Below are positions 45,143 to 52,705 of a stretch of DNA of 64,000 nt, one piece after another. Both the position numbers and the translations under genes were made by a program. The stretch comes from Leptospiraceae bacterium (lineage in GTDB: Bacteria > Spirochaetota > Leptospiria > Leptospirales > Leptospiraceae), in NCBI GenBank assembly GCA_016708435.1, contig JADJFV010000002.1, positions 124,001-188,000 of the forward strand. Reading direction: 5' to 3'. The notes under the pieces were generated by a model, which saw only the letters and a program-made list of their open reading frames with translations, searched no databases and was not told the DNA's origin. Every line of letters starts with the position of its first letter. Position 1 is the first letter of the stretch.

Positions 45143-46132
45143 ATGGCAACCGTCGAAAAAAGCAAATCGATTCAGGCAAAAGCAATTCTAAATGCCTTAA
45201 AGTCCGTTTCAGACGAGACTAGAATTCGTATTATCAATATTCTTTCGTTCGGTTCATTTAATGTGAACGAAATCACAGATGTATTAGATATGGGACAATC
45301 TAGAATTTCTAGACATCTCAAGATTCTACATGACGCGGGACTTCTACAATCGCACAGAGAAGGAACATGGGTTTATTATAAACTTCCAGAAGAGTCAACG
45401 ATTCAAAATGAATTTGCCTTTGACATAAATAAAATATTACTTGCGCATAAAGAAGATTTGCCGCACAGAGAAACAGATCAGCAAAAGGTTGCCATTCTAC
45501 TTAAAAATCGAGAAGACAGAAGCGCACGCTATTTTAATAAAGTAGGAAAGAACTGGGATAGAATCCAAGAAGAAGTCCTAAGCCCGGATGTTTACAGAAA
45601 TCAAATTCTTTCTTTCTTACCAACTAAATCGGAAACCATTTTAGATTTGGGTTGTGGACCGGGTGGATTATTTCCTTACCTCTTAAAAAAATCCAAGCAG
45701 GTAATCGGCATTGACTCCTCAGAGAAAATGCTAGAAGAAGCACGCAAAACTTTCTCCAATCAAAAGCGAATCAAGATCGTAGAAGCACCTTTAGAAAATT
45801 TACCATTCAAAGCAAACTCCGCCGACGCAGTAGTAGCCTCCATGGTGCTTCATCATATTTCAAACCCTCCCCTAGTCTTACAGGAGGCTAACAGAGTATT
45901 AAAGAACAAAGGCTCTCTTTGTATTGTCGATCTAAAAAAACACGACAAGGAATTTATGAGAGACAACTTTGCAGACTTATGGCTTGGATTTGATCCTGAC
46001 TTGCTGAGTGAATGGTTACGCACAGCCAACTTCGAAATTAAAGAAATTACAGAACAAGAAACGCATTCTTATTTTAAAATTATCGCAATCAAAGCAACTA
46101 AAAAAGGAGGACATCATGTCCGCAACAACTAA
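45143..46132 (+). CDS. ArsR-type regulator fused to SAM-dependent methyltransferase (SahR-like)
   Basis: A 329-residue fusion from the ATG at 45143; the TTG at 45122 lies in the palindrome. An N-terminal winged helix (about 10-95: LKSVSDETRIRIINILSFGS, MGQSRISRHLKILHDAGL and GTWVYYKL) is joined to a class I methyltransferase (about 140-325, motif I ILDLGCGPGGLFPYL). The next gene is ahcY, overlapped by 17 bases, and metH lies a little further on. ArsR-type SahR regulators are known to control the SAM cycle in Proteobacteria by sensing SAH. Here the methyltransferase domain would be the natural SAM/SAH sensor. Confidence 0.85.
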   Translation: MATVEKSKSIQAKAILNALKSVSDETRIRIINILSFGSFNVNEITDVLDMGQSRISRHLKILHDAGLLQSHREGTWVYYKLPEESTIQNEFAFDINKILLAHKEDLPHRETDQQKVAILLKNREDRSARYFNKVGKNWDRIQEEVLSPDVYRNQILSFLPTKSETILDLGCGPGGLFPYLLKKSKQVIGIDSSEKMLEEARKTFSNQKRIKIVEAPLENLPFKANSADAVVASMVLHHISNPPLVLQEANRVLKNKGSLCIVDLKKHDKEFMRDNFADLWLGFDPDLLSEWLRTANFEIKEITEQETHSYFKIIAIKATKKGGHHVRNN

Positions 46133-47429
46133 AACAGAAGATTTTAAAGTTAAAGATTTATCTCTCGCTAACTGGGGAAGAGAAGAAATCATTTTAGCTG
46201 AGAAAGAAATGCCAGGACTCATGGCAATCAGAAAAGAATATGGCGCAAAAAAGCCATTAGCCGGTGCAAGAATCGCTGGTTCTTTACATATGACAATTCA
46301 AACAGCAGTATTAATTGAAACGTTAATCGCTCTTGGTGCGGAAGTTAGATGGGCTTCTTGTAATATTTTTTCTACACAAGACCATGCTGCTGCTGCAATC
46401 GCTAAAGCCGGCATACCAGTGTTTGCCTGGAAAGGGGAAACCGAAGAAGAGTATTGGTGGTGCACTGAGCAAACCATTACATTCGCAAACGGAAAAGGTC
46501 CAAACATGATTTTAGATGACGGTGGTGATTTAACTTACCATATTCACACAAAACACCCTCACCTACTTTCTGAAATCAAAGGCGTTTCCGAAGAAACAAC
46601 TACAGGCGTTGTTCAACTCATGAAAATGATGGCTAAAGGCGAATTAAAAATTCCTGCTATCAATGTAAATGACTCTGTTACTAAATCAAAATTCGACAAC
46701 CTCTACGGATGCCGTGAGTCTCTTGCTGATGGCATCAAAAGAGCAACTGACGTTATGCTCGCAGGCAAATTATGTATAGTCGCTGGTTTTGGTGATGTTG
46801 GAAAAGGATCTGCTGCTTCTCTCAGAAATTTTGGTGCACGTGTAATCATCACTGAGATCGATCCAATCTGTGCTCTTCAAGCTGCAATGGAAGGCTACCA
46901 AGTTCTTCGTATGGAAGACATCGTTGACAAGGCAGACATCGTAGTAACCGCTACTGGAAATAACGACATCGTTACTCTTGAACACATGAAAGCAATGAAA
47001 GACGGTGCGATTCTTTGTAACATTGGTCACTTCGACACTGAAATCCAAATGGCTCGTTTGAATTCTATGCCAGGAACTACCAAAAAAGAAATCAAACCAC
47101 AAGTGGACAAGTATACTTTCCCTGACGGCAAATCCATTATTATCCTCGCAGAAGGTCGTCTTGTGAATTTAGGTTGTGCAACTGGACATCCTTCATTTGT
47201 AATGTCTAACTCTTTCTCTAACCAAGTTCTTGCTCAAATCGAACTTTATACCAACACAAGCAAATATCCTGTTGGCGTATATCGTTTACCAAAAGAATTA
47301 GATGAGAAAGTAGCTGCATTTCACTTGGAGCAAATCGGTGTTAGACTCACAAAGCTAACAAAAGAACAAGCAGACTATTTAGGAGTATCACCAGAAGGTC
47401 CTTACAAACCAGAGCATTACAGATACTAG
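46116..47429 (+). CDS. ahcY: S-adenosylhomocysteinase
   Basis: A 437-residue enzyme that hydrolyses S-adenosylhomocysteine to adenosine and homocysteine. The start is the ATG at 46116 with a perfect AAAGGAGG 5 bases upstream; an in-frame start at 46008 only adds an overlap with the previous gene. Motifs visible are SLHMTIQTAVLIETL, VNDSVTKSKFDNLYGCRESL, the NAD-binding VAGFGDVGKGSAASL, and the C-terminal LGVSPEGPYKPEHYRY. Its ribosome site lies inside the end of the regulator gene, so the two are translationally coupled. Confidence 0.97.
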   Translation: MSATTKTEDFKVKDLSLANWGREEIILAEKEMPGLMAIRKEYGAKKPLAGARIAGSLHMTIQTAVLIETLIALGAEVRWASCNIFSTQDHAAAAIAKAGIPVFAWKGETEEEYWWCTEQTITFANGKGPNMILDDGGDLTYHIHTKHPHLLSEIKGVSEETTTGVVQLMKMMAKGELKIPAINVNDSVTKSKFDNLYGCRESLADGIKRATDVMLAGKLCIVAGFGDVGKGSAASLRNFGARVIITEIDPICALQAAMEGYQVLRMEDIVDKADIVVTATGNNDIVTLEHMKAMKDGAILCNIGHFDTEIQMARLNSMPGTTKKEIKPQVDKYTFPDGKSIIILAEGRLVNLGCATGHPSFVMSNSFSNQVLAQIELYTNTSKYPVGVYRLPKELDEKVAAFHLEQIGVRLTKLTKEQADYLGVSPEGPYKPEHYRY

Positions 47430-47457
47430 AATTGGGCATTGCGGCGACATTATCGTG

Positions 47458-47485
47458 GTAGAGACGCGATTAATCGCGTCTTTAC
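47458..47485. repeat. GTAGAGACG-type palindromic repeat, copy 1
   Basis: GTAGAGACGCGATT (47458-47471) pairs with AATCGCGTCTTTAC (47472-47485) with a single G-T wobble. It lies 29 bases after the ahcY stop, where it could terminate transcription. A related palindrome is at 58730-58759. Confidence 0.75.
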
Positions 47486-47522
47486 AATTTTTACAAAAAT
47501 CGCCGCCGCGCTCTCCATTCCT

Positions 47523-47552
47523 GTCCATAAATTGCATCCGCAATTTATGGAC
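47523..47552. repeat. Perfect 13-bp hairpin after ahcY
   Basis: GTCCATAAATTGC (47523-47535) and GCAATTTATGGAC (47540-47552) are exact reverse complements with loop ATCC. Together with 47458-47485 it gives two strong stems in the ahcY to vapBC gap. No coding function is seen here. Confidence 0.7.
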
Positions 47553-47639
47553 ACCATGTCGATCGCTAATGCTAGTAAAGGTAAATCTAAACAAATTACA
47601 TTAATAAAATGTCCATATATAATATAAGCTTGCGTTTTT

Positions 47640-47670
47640 ATGCATATCAATACATACTATCCATATGCAT
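47640..47670. promoter_or_regulatory. Inverted repeat, candidate operator of second VapBC
   Basis: ATGCATAT (47640-47647) and ATATGCAT (47663-47670) are exact reverse complements 15 bases apart, ending 17 bases before the antitoxin start. The spacing and position match the candidate operator of the first VapBC at 6185-6214, although the sequence differs. Confidence 0.5.
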
Positions 47671-47687
47671 CACTCCGAGGCAAAACT

Positions 47688-47882
47688 ATGAGAACTACAA
47701 TTATACTATCTGAAGATTTAATCAACAAAGCAGTGCAAGAAACTGGAATCACAGAAAAAACAAAGCTAATTCATATGGGTTTAGAACTACTCATCCAACA
47801 AAAAGCAATGGAAAAACTTTCCAATCTTTATGGATCTGCACCCAAACTAAAACATATTCCAAGAGAGAGAAAACAAAAATAG
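47688..47882 (+). CDS. vapB: VapB-like antitoxin (second system)
   Basis: A 64-residue antitoxin from the ATG at 47688 (GAGG 7 bases upstream; the frame opens at 47640). It begins MRTTIILSEDLINKAVQETG then KTKLIHMGLELLIQQKA, a type-II ribbon-helix-helix core (VapB, DUF2191-like), with a basic C-terminal tail IPRERKQK. The toxin gene starts 2 bases after its stop. Confidence 0.82.
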   Translation: MRTTIILSEDLINKAVQETGITEKTKLIHMGLELLIQQKAMEKLSNLYGSAPKLKHIPRERKQK

Positions 47883-47884
47883 TT

Positions 47885-48256
47885 GTGAGAATCATCGTAG
47901 ATACAAATATCTGGATTGATTTCCTCGCAGGAAAGCCTGAAACACTAGAATTAAAATCTCTTGTTTCCGAACTCAAAGTTTTGCGGCATATCTGGGTCGA
48001 ATCAGAATTACGCGTTGGTAGTATTCCAAAGCCAGAAGTATTTTTTGGCTATTATAAACAAATTCCAGAAACCATTTTCGTCAATTATGAAATTCTTTTT
48101 CAATTCATCCAAAAAGAAAAACTCGCAGGCAAAGGTTTGAGTTTTATTGATATAGGCTTATATGCCTCCGCCAAAATGGGGAACCATTTGATCTGGACAA
48201 ATGATAGGAATCTAAAAAAACTTTGCGAATCTAAAAAGATTTTATTCAAGGGCTAA
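47885..48256 (+). CDS. vapC: VapC-like PIN-domain toxin (second system)
   Basis: A 123-residue PIN protein with GTG start. The metal ligands are visible: D6 in IIVDTNIWIDFLAG, E in VESELRVG, D in LSFIDIGLYAS and D in IWTNDRNLKKL. All four positions are retained, so the ribonuclease is likely active. It differs clearly from the toxin at 6447-6881, so the two systems are independent acquisitions and not a local duplication. Confidence 0.9.
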   Translation: MRIIVDTNIWIDFLAGKPETLELKSLVSELKVLRHIWVESELRVGSIPKPEVFFGYYKQIPETIFVNYEILFQFIQKEKLAGKGLSFIDIGLYASAKMGNHLIWTNDRNLKKLCESKKILFKG

Positions 48257-48291
48257 TCAAGTGAAACCGCAAATAACAAGGAAAAATAATA

Positions 48292-48594
48292 ATGGCATAT
48301 GTAGTTACTGAAAATTGCTTGGATTGTAAATACACAAATTGTGCGGCCGTATGTCCTGCCGAAGCCTTCCGAGAAGGACCAAATATTTTATATATAGATC
48401 CGGATTCCTGCATTGACTGTGGTGCTTGTGTTTCTGAATGTCCCGTTGAAGCAATCTTTCCAGATTATGAAGTTCCAAATAAATCGAAAGGCTACATCCA
48501 GTTAAACGCTGATGAATCCAAGAAATATCCAATCATTAGAAATAACAAACGACCATTAAAAGGAGAAAGCTGCATAGAAAATAAGAAGGCTTAA
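48292..48594 (+). CDS. fdxA: 7Fe ferredoxin ([3Fe-4S]/[4Fe-4S])
   Basis: A 100-residue ferredoxin. The first half has C9, C12, C17 and C21-P in TENCLDCKYTNCAAVCP, and the second has CIDCGACVSECP. The KYTNC spacing and the tail AIFPDYEVP match the FdI/FdxA type that carries a [3Fe-4S] and a [4Fe-4S] cluster. It would donate electrons to an unidentified partner; reductive reactivation of the neighbouring MetH is a speculative possibility. The start has AAGGA 9 bases upstream. Confidence 0.93.
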   Translation: MAYVVTENCLDCKYTNCAAVCPAEAFREGPNILYIDPDSCIDCGACVSECPVEAIFPDYEVPNKSKGYIQLNADESKKYPIIRNNKRPLKGESCIENKKA

Positions 48595-48629
48595 ATTTAA
48601 CGTAATCCCAATCTAATAGAGGTTACCCA

Positions 48630-48739
48630 CTGTCACCCCCGAAATTTTCTGTCGGGGGTCTCTACTACTCATTGAGATTCCCGATATCGCTTGGCGGTCA
48701 TGTGAGCAAAGCGAAAGGGTGGAATTTCGGGAATGACAG
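48630..48739. repeat. Dispersed intergenic repeat, copy 3 (short form)
   Basis: A 110-base element whose ends CTGTCACCCCCGAAATT and AATTTCGGGAATGACAG form an inverted repeat with 15 of 17 matches. It shares the CTGTCA...TGACAG ends with the copies at 26182 and 35649 but has a different, shorter interior. An internal hairpin ACCCCCGA...TCGGGGGT starts at 48635. It lies between the ferredoxin gene and metH. Confidence 0.72.
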
Positions 48740-48796
48740 ATTGAGTAACTTTATAAATTTATTGGAAACCCAAATATCAAACCTACGTTAATTTTA

Positions 48797-51700
48797 ATGA
48801 ATACATATCTAGCGGCTAATAACAATATGACAACTAAACCAAAAATAGAAGACCTACTTAAAGAAAGAATTCTCGTGCTCGACGGAGCAATGGGAACCAT
48901 GATCCAACGTTATCCGCTAACGGAAGAAGATTTCCGTGGCGAAAGATTCAAAGATCATCCGTTTCCACTGAAAGGAAATAATGACCTACTCTGCATTACC
49001 CGCCCGGATATAATTGAAGCGATTCATACGGAATTTTTAGAAGCCGGTGCGAACATTATTGAAACTTGCACATTTAGTTGCTCTAAGATATCGCAAGCAG
49101 ACTACAAACTTGAACATCTTGTTAGAGAATTGAACATAGCCGGTGTCAAAGTAGCACGAACGGCTATAGACAAATTCCAAGCTAAAAATCCAGACCATCC
49201 TTGTTTTCTAGCTGGTGCATTCGGTCCAACTACACGCACTGCCTCTATGTCGCCTGACGTTAATAATCCAGCTTACCGCGCTACTAGCTTTGATGAACTC
49301 GTAGAAGTTTTTTATGAACAAGTAGACGCTCTCATGGAAGGCGGCGTAGACTTACTTCTCCCAGAAACGATTATTGACACTCTCAACTTGAAAGCAGCCA
49401 TTTTCGCTATTGAAAAATGCTTTAAAGAGCGCGGAGTTCGAGTTCCTATTTCTATCTCTGTTACGATTACAGATAAATCAGGAAGAACTCTTTCGGGTCA
49501 AACTGTAGAAGCATTTTGGAATTCTATTGCCCATGCAAGACCAATGAGTGTTGGAATTAACTGTGCGTTAGGCGCTGAGGATATGCGACCATATATCGAA
49601 GATCTTGCAACAGTAGCTGGAACGCATATTAGTTGTTATCCGAACGCCGGTCTTCCAAATGCTTTTGGTGGATATGACCAGACTCCAGAAGAGTTCGGTC
49701 ATCATATGCACGATTTTGCAACACAGGGTTGGCTGAATATTGCCGGCGGATGTTGTGGAACGACTCCGGGTCATATTAAAGCAGTAGCCCAAGCGGTTAA
49801 AGGTATGAAACCGCATATTCCAGCTAAACCAGAAGAAGTGACAAGACTTTCCGGTCTTGAGCCTTTAAACATTACTCCCGACAAAGGATTTCTCATGGTA
49901 GGTGAGAGAACTAACGTTACTGGCTCTCCAAAATTTAAAAACATGATTCTTGCCGGCGACCTAGAAGGTGCAGTGGCTGTTGCCTTACAACAAGTGCAAA
50001 ACGGTGCCAATATCATCGACGTAAACTTCGACGAAGCACTGTTAGACGGTGAAAAACTGATGACCGAGTTTTTAAACCTACTTGCCTCTGAGCCAGAAAT
50101 TTCTCGTGTTCCAATCATGATTGATAGTTCTAAATGGTCAGTGATTGAAGCGGGTCTGAAGTGTGTTCAGGGCAAAGCGATAGTAAACTCTATCAGCATG
50201 AAAGAAGGCGAAGAAAGATTTATCGAAAACGCGAAGCTTGTTCGACTCTACGGAGCAAGTGTAATCGTAATGGCATTCGACGAACAAGGACAAGCCGCAA
50301 CGAAATCAGATAAAGTGCGTATCTGCCAGAGAGCCTACAAGCTGTTAACCGAAAAAGTCGGCTTTCCTCCTAGCGATATTATTTTTGACCCTAACATTCT
50401 TACTGTTGCAACTGGAATTGAGGAACATAACAATTATGCGATGGACTTCATTGAAGCGACACGCGAAATCAAAGCTACCTGCCCTCATGCAAAAGTGAGT
50501 GGTGGTGTGAGTAATATTTCGTTTTCGTTTAGAGGAAATAATCCTGTTCGAGAAGCAATGCATTCTGTATTTTTATACTATGCAATTAAAGCAGGAATGG
50601 ATATGGGAATCGTAAATGCGGGAATGCTTTCTGTGTATGAAGAAATTCCAAAAGACCTACTCGAACTTGTAGAAGATGTAATCCTTAATCGCCGTCCTGA
50701 TGCGACAGAAAGACTCATCAACTTCGCAGAATCCGTTAAAGCGGCAAGCGGTGATAAGACGCAACAAGTAAAAGATGACGCATGGAGAAAAGAGCCAGTA
50801 GCCGCTAGACTTTCCCACGCTCTTGTAAAAGGAATTGTAGAATTTATTGACGAAGACGCAGAAGAAGCCAGAAAGAATTATGCAAGAACACTCGAAGTAA
50901 TCGAAGGTCCTCTCATGGACGGAATGCGAGTCGTAGGAGAATTGTTCGGAGCGGGTAAGATGTTTTTACCGCAAGTCGTAAAGAGCGCACGGGTAATGAA
51001 AAAAGCAGTAGCTTACCTACTCCCATTTATGGAAGCTGAAAAAGCAGCAAACTCCGACACATCTGCACGCGAAAAAATTCTTATGGCTACAGTAAAGGGA
51101 GACGTTCACGATATTGGTAAAAATATCGTAGGAGTAGTATTAGCTTGTAATAACTACGAAGTAATTGATCTTGGAGTCATGGTTCCGACGGATAGAATTT
51201 TACGAGAAGCAAAAGAACACAAAGTCAGCGCCATCGGCTTATCGGGATTAATCACACCTTCTCTTGACGAAATGGTTCACGTTGCAAAAGAAATGGAGCG
51301 GGAAGGATTTAAAATTCCTTTACTCATTGGTGGTGCAACAACAAGTCCGGCACACACTGCTGTTAAAATTGCAGAGCAGTATTCAGAGCCAGTAGTTCAC
51401 GTATTGGATGCATCTCGTGTTGTAAACGTAATGAACGAACTTTTAAATCCAGAGGCTAAGACAAAGTATGTGTCAGACGTTCGTAAAGACCAAGCAAGAC
51501 TTAGAGAACAATACTTAAACAGAAATGCAGAGCGAAATAATTTGACCCTTGAAAATGCTCGCCGAAATAAACCAGTTTACGATTGGAAGACACAAGAAAT
51601 TGCAAAGCCATCTTTTATTGGAAAGAAAATTTTCGCAGACTTCTCCCTAGCAGAATTAGTTCCTTTCATCGACTGGTCTCCCTTCTTTCATACTTGGGAG

Positions 51701-52513
51701 TTAAGAGGTCGTTACCCCGACATTTTCCAAGATGAAGTGGTAGGAAAACAAGCCCAAGACTTATACAACGATGCACAAGTCCTATTAAAAGACATTGTGG
51801 ATAACAAGCGTTTTACGGCAAAAGCGATCATAGGAATGTTCCCTGCGAATAGTATTGGAGACGATATAGAAGTTTACGAAGACGAAACTCGCACAAAAAT
51901 TCTAACGAAATTTCATACGCTCAGACAACAAATGTCTAAGCCAGAAGGACAATTTAATTATGCGTTAGCGGACTACATTGCTCCAAAAGAATCAGGAAGA
52001 ATTGATTATATTGGTGGGTTTGCGGTTACATCTGGACATGGAGCAGACGAATTCGAAAAACTTTTTGAAGCCAAGCATGACGATTACAATTCCATCATGG
52101 CGAAAGCGTTAGCCGACAGACTAGCCGAAGCATTTGCAGAATGTATGCATAAATATGCGCGAGACGAATGGGGATTTGGAAAAAATGAAAATCTTTCCAA
52201 TGCTGAGTTAATCAAAGAAAAATACAGAGGAATTCGACCTGCCGCTGGTTATCCTGCAAGTCCCGATCACACCGAAAAAGGAATCCTCTGGGATTTACTA
52301 GACGTAGAAAAGGAAGTTGGAATCAAACTCACAGAAAGTTATGCGATGTGGCCCGGAAGTTCCGTTAGTGGACTCTATTTTTCTCATCCTGATTCAAAGT
52401 ATTTTGCAGTAGGTAAAATTGGAAAAGACCAAATCACTGATTATGCAAAAAGAAAAAATATGGAAATTCAGATTGTAGAAAAGTGGCTTTCTCCTTACTT
52501 AGATTATATGTAA
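48797..52513 (+). CDS. metH: Cobalamin-dependent methionine synthase
   Basis: A 1,238-residue full-length MetH. Domains in order are homocysteine-binding with zinc ligands C256 (VGINCALGAE) and C319/C320 (AGGCCGTTPGH), pterin-binding (about 360-620, GERTNVTGSPKF), cobalamin cap and binding domain with VKGDVHDIGKNIVGVVLAC, and C-terminal activation domain with GIRPAAGYPASPDHTEK and MWPGSSVSGLYFSHP. It transfers a methyl group from methyl-tetrahydrofolate to homocysteine. Starts at 48797 and 48827 are both possible; neither has a strong ribosome site. No cobalamin riboswitch was recognised upstream. Confidence 0.97.
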   Translation: MNTYLAANNNMTTKPKIEDLLKERILVLDGAMGTMIQRYPLTEEDFRGERFKDHPFPLKGNNDLLCITRPDIIEAIHTEFLEAGANIIETCTFSCSKISQADYKLEHLVRELNIAGVKVARTAIDKFQAKNPDHPCFLAGAFGPTTRTASMSPDVNNPAYRATSFDELVEVFYEQVDALMEGGVDLLLPETIIDTLNLKAAIFAIEKCFKERGVRVPISISVTITDKSGRTLSGQTVEAFWNSIAHARPMSVGINCALGAEDMRPYIEDLATVAGTHISCYPNAGLPNAFGGYDQTPEEFGHHMHDFATQGWLNIAGGCCGTTPGHIKAVAQAVKGMKPHIPAKPEEVTRLSGLEPLNITPDKGFLMVGERTNVTGSPKFKNMILAGDLEGAVAVALQQVQNGANIIDVNFDEALLDGEKLMTEFLNLLASEPEISRVPIMIDSSKWSVIEAGLKCVQGKAIVNSISMKEGEERFIENAKLVRLYGASVIVMAFDEQGQAATKSDKVRICQRAYKLLTEKVGFPPSDIIFDPNILTVATGIEEHNNYAMDFIEATREIKATCPHAKVSGGVSNISFSFRGNNPVREAMHSVFLYYAIKAGMDMGIVNAGMLSVYEEIPKDLLELVEDVILNRRPDATERLINFAESVKAASGDKTQQVKDDAWRKEPVAARLSHALVKGIVEFIDEDAEEARKNYARTLEVIEGPLMDGMRVVGELFGAGKMFLPQVVKSARVMKKAVAYLLPFMEAEKAANSDTSAREKILMATVKGDVHDIGKNIVGVVLACNNYEVIDLGVMVPTDRILREAKEHKVSAIGLSGLITPSLDEMVHVAKEMEREGFKIPLLIGGATTSPAHTAVKIAEQYSEPVVHVLDASRVVNVMNELLNPEAKTKYVSDVRKDQARLREQYLNRNAERNNLTLENARRNKPVYDWKTQEIAKPSFIGKKIFADFSLAELVPFIDWSPFFHTWELRGRYPDIFQDEVVGKQAQDLYNDAQVLLKDIVDNKRFTAKAIIGMFPANSIGDDIEVYEDETRTKILTKFHTLRQQMSKPEGQFNYALADYIAPKESGRIDYIGGFAVTSGHGADEFEKLFEAKHDDYNSIMAKALADRLAEAFAECMHKYARDEWGFGKNENLSNAELIKEKYRGIRPAAGYPASPDHTEKGILWDLLDVEKEVGIKLTESYAMWPGSSVSGLYFSHPDSKYFAVGKIGKDQITDYAKRKNMEIQIVEKWLSPYLDYM

Positions 52514-52547
52514 TCTAAATTTAATTTCGGATCAGGAACCTATCGCC

Positions 52548-52668
52548 ACTGAGGCACGGAGACACAGAGAAAAGAGTAAATAGCGTTAGCGAAGCTTGCA
52601 CTGAGCTTGCAGAATGTGTCAATACTCTCTGCGAACTCTGGGTGCTCTGTGAGAGACAATTTCTTAGC
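52548..52668. repeat. Intergenic repeat with CTCTGTG-type inverted ends
   Basis: This region begins CCACTGAGGCACGGAGACAC and ends in CTCTGGGTGCTCTGTGAGAG, imperfect reverse complements of each other. The direct repeat AGCTTGCA is duplicated in the centre (52591-52614). It matches a type of degenerate repeat found in many bacterial genomes. The frame that opens at 52607 through it is not considered coding. Confidence 0.6.
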
Positions 52669-52705
52669 TTTTACAAAGTTCTTGATCCAAATACAAAGGT
52701 GTGGA

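Noticed and set aside
47439..47650. Several short frames on both strands after ahcY
   Set aside because: They are generated by the palindromic repeats in this gap and lack ribosome sites.
48595..48796. A SAM or cobalamin riboswitch in front of metH
   Set aside because: The gap is mostly the dispersed repeat copy 3, and no conserved riboswitch core was recognised.
52548..52668. GCCACTG near 52546, which resembles part of a cobalamin riboswitch, located after metH
   Set aside because: It lies downstream of metH and belongs to a degenerate CTCTGTG-type repeat; no B12-box or other riboswitch elements were seen.
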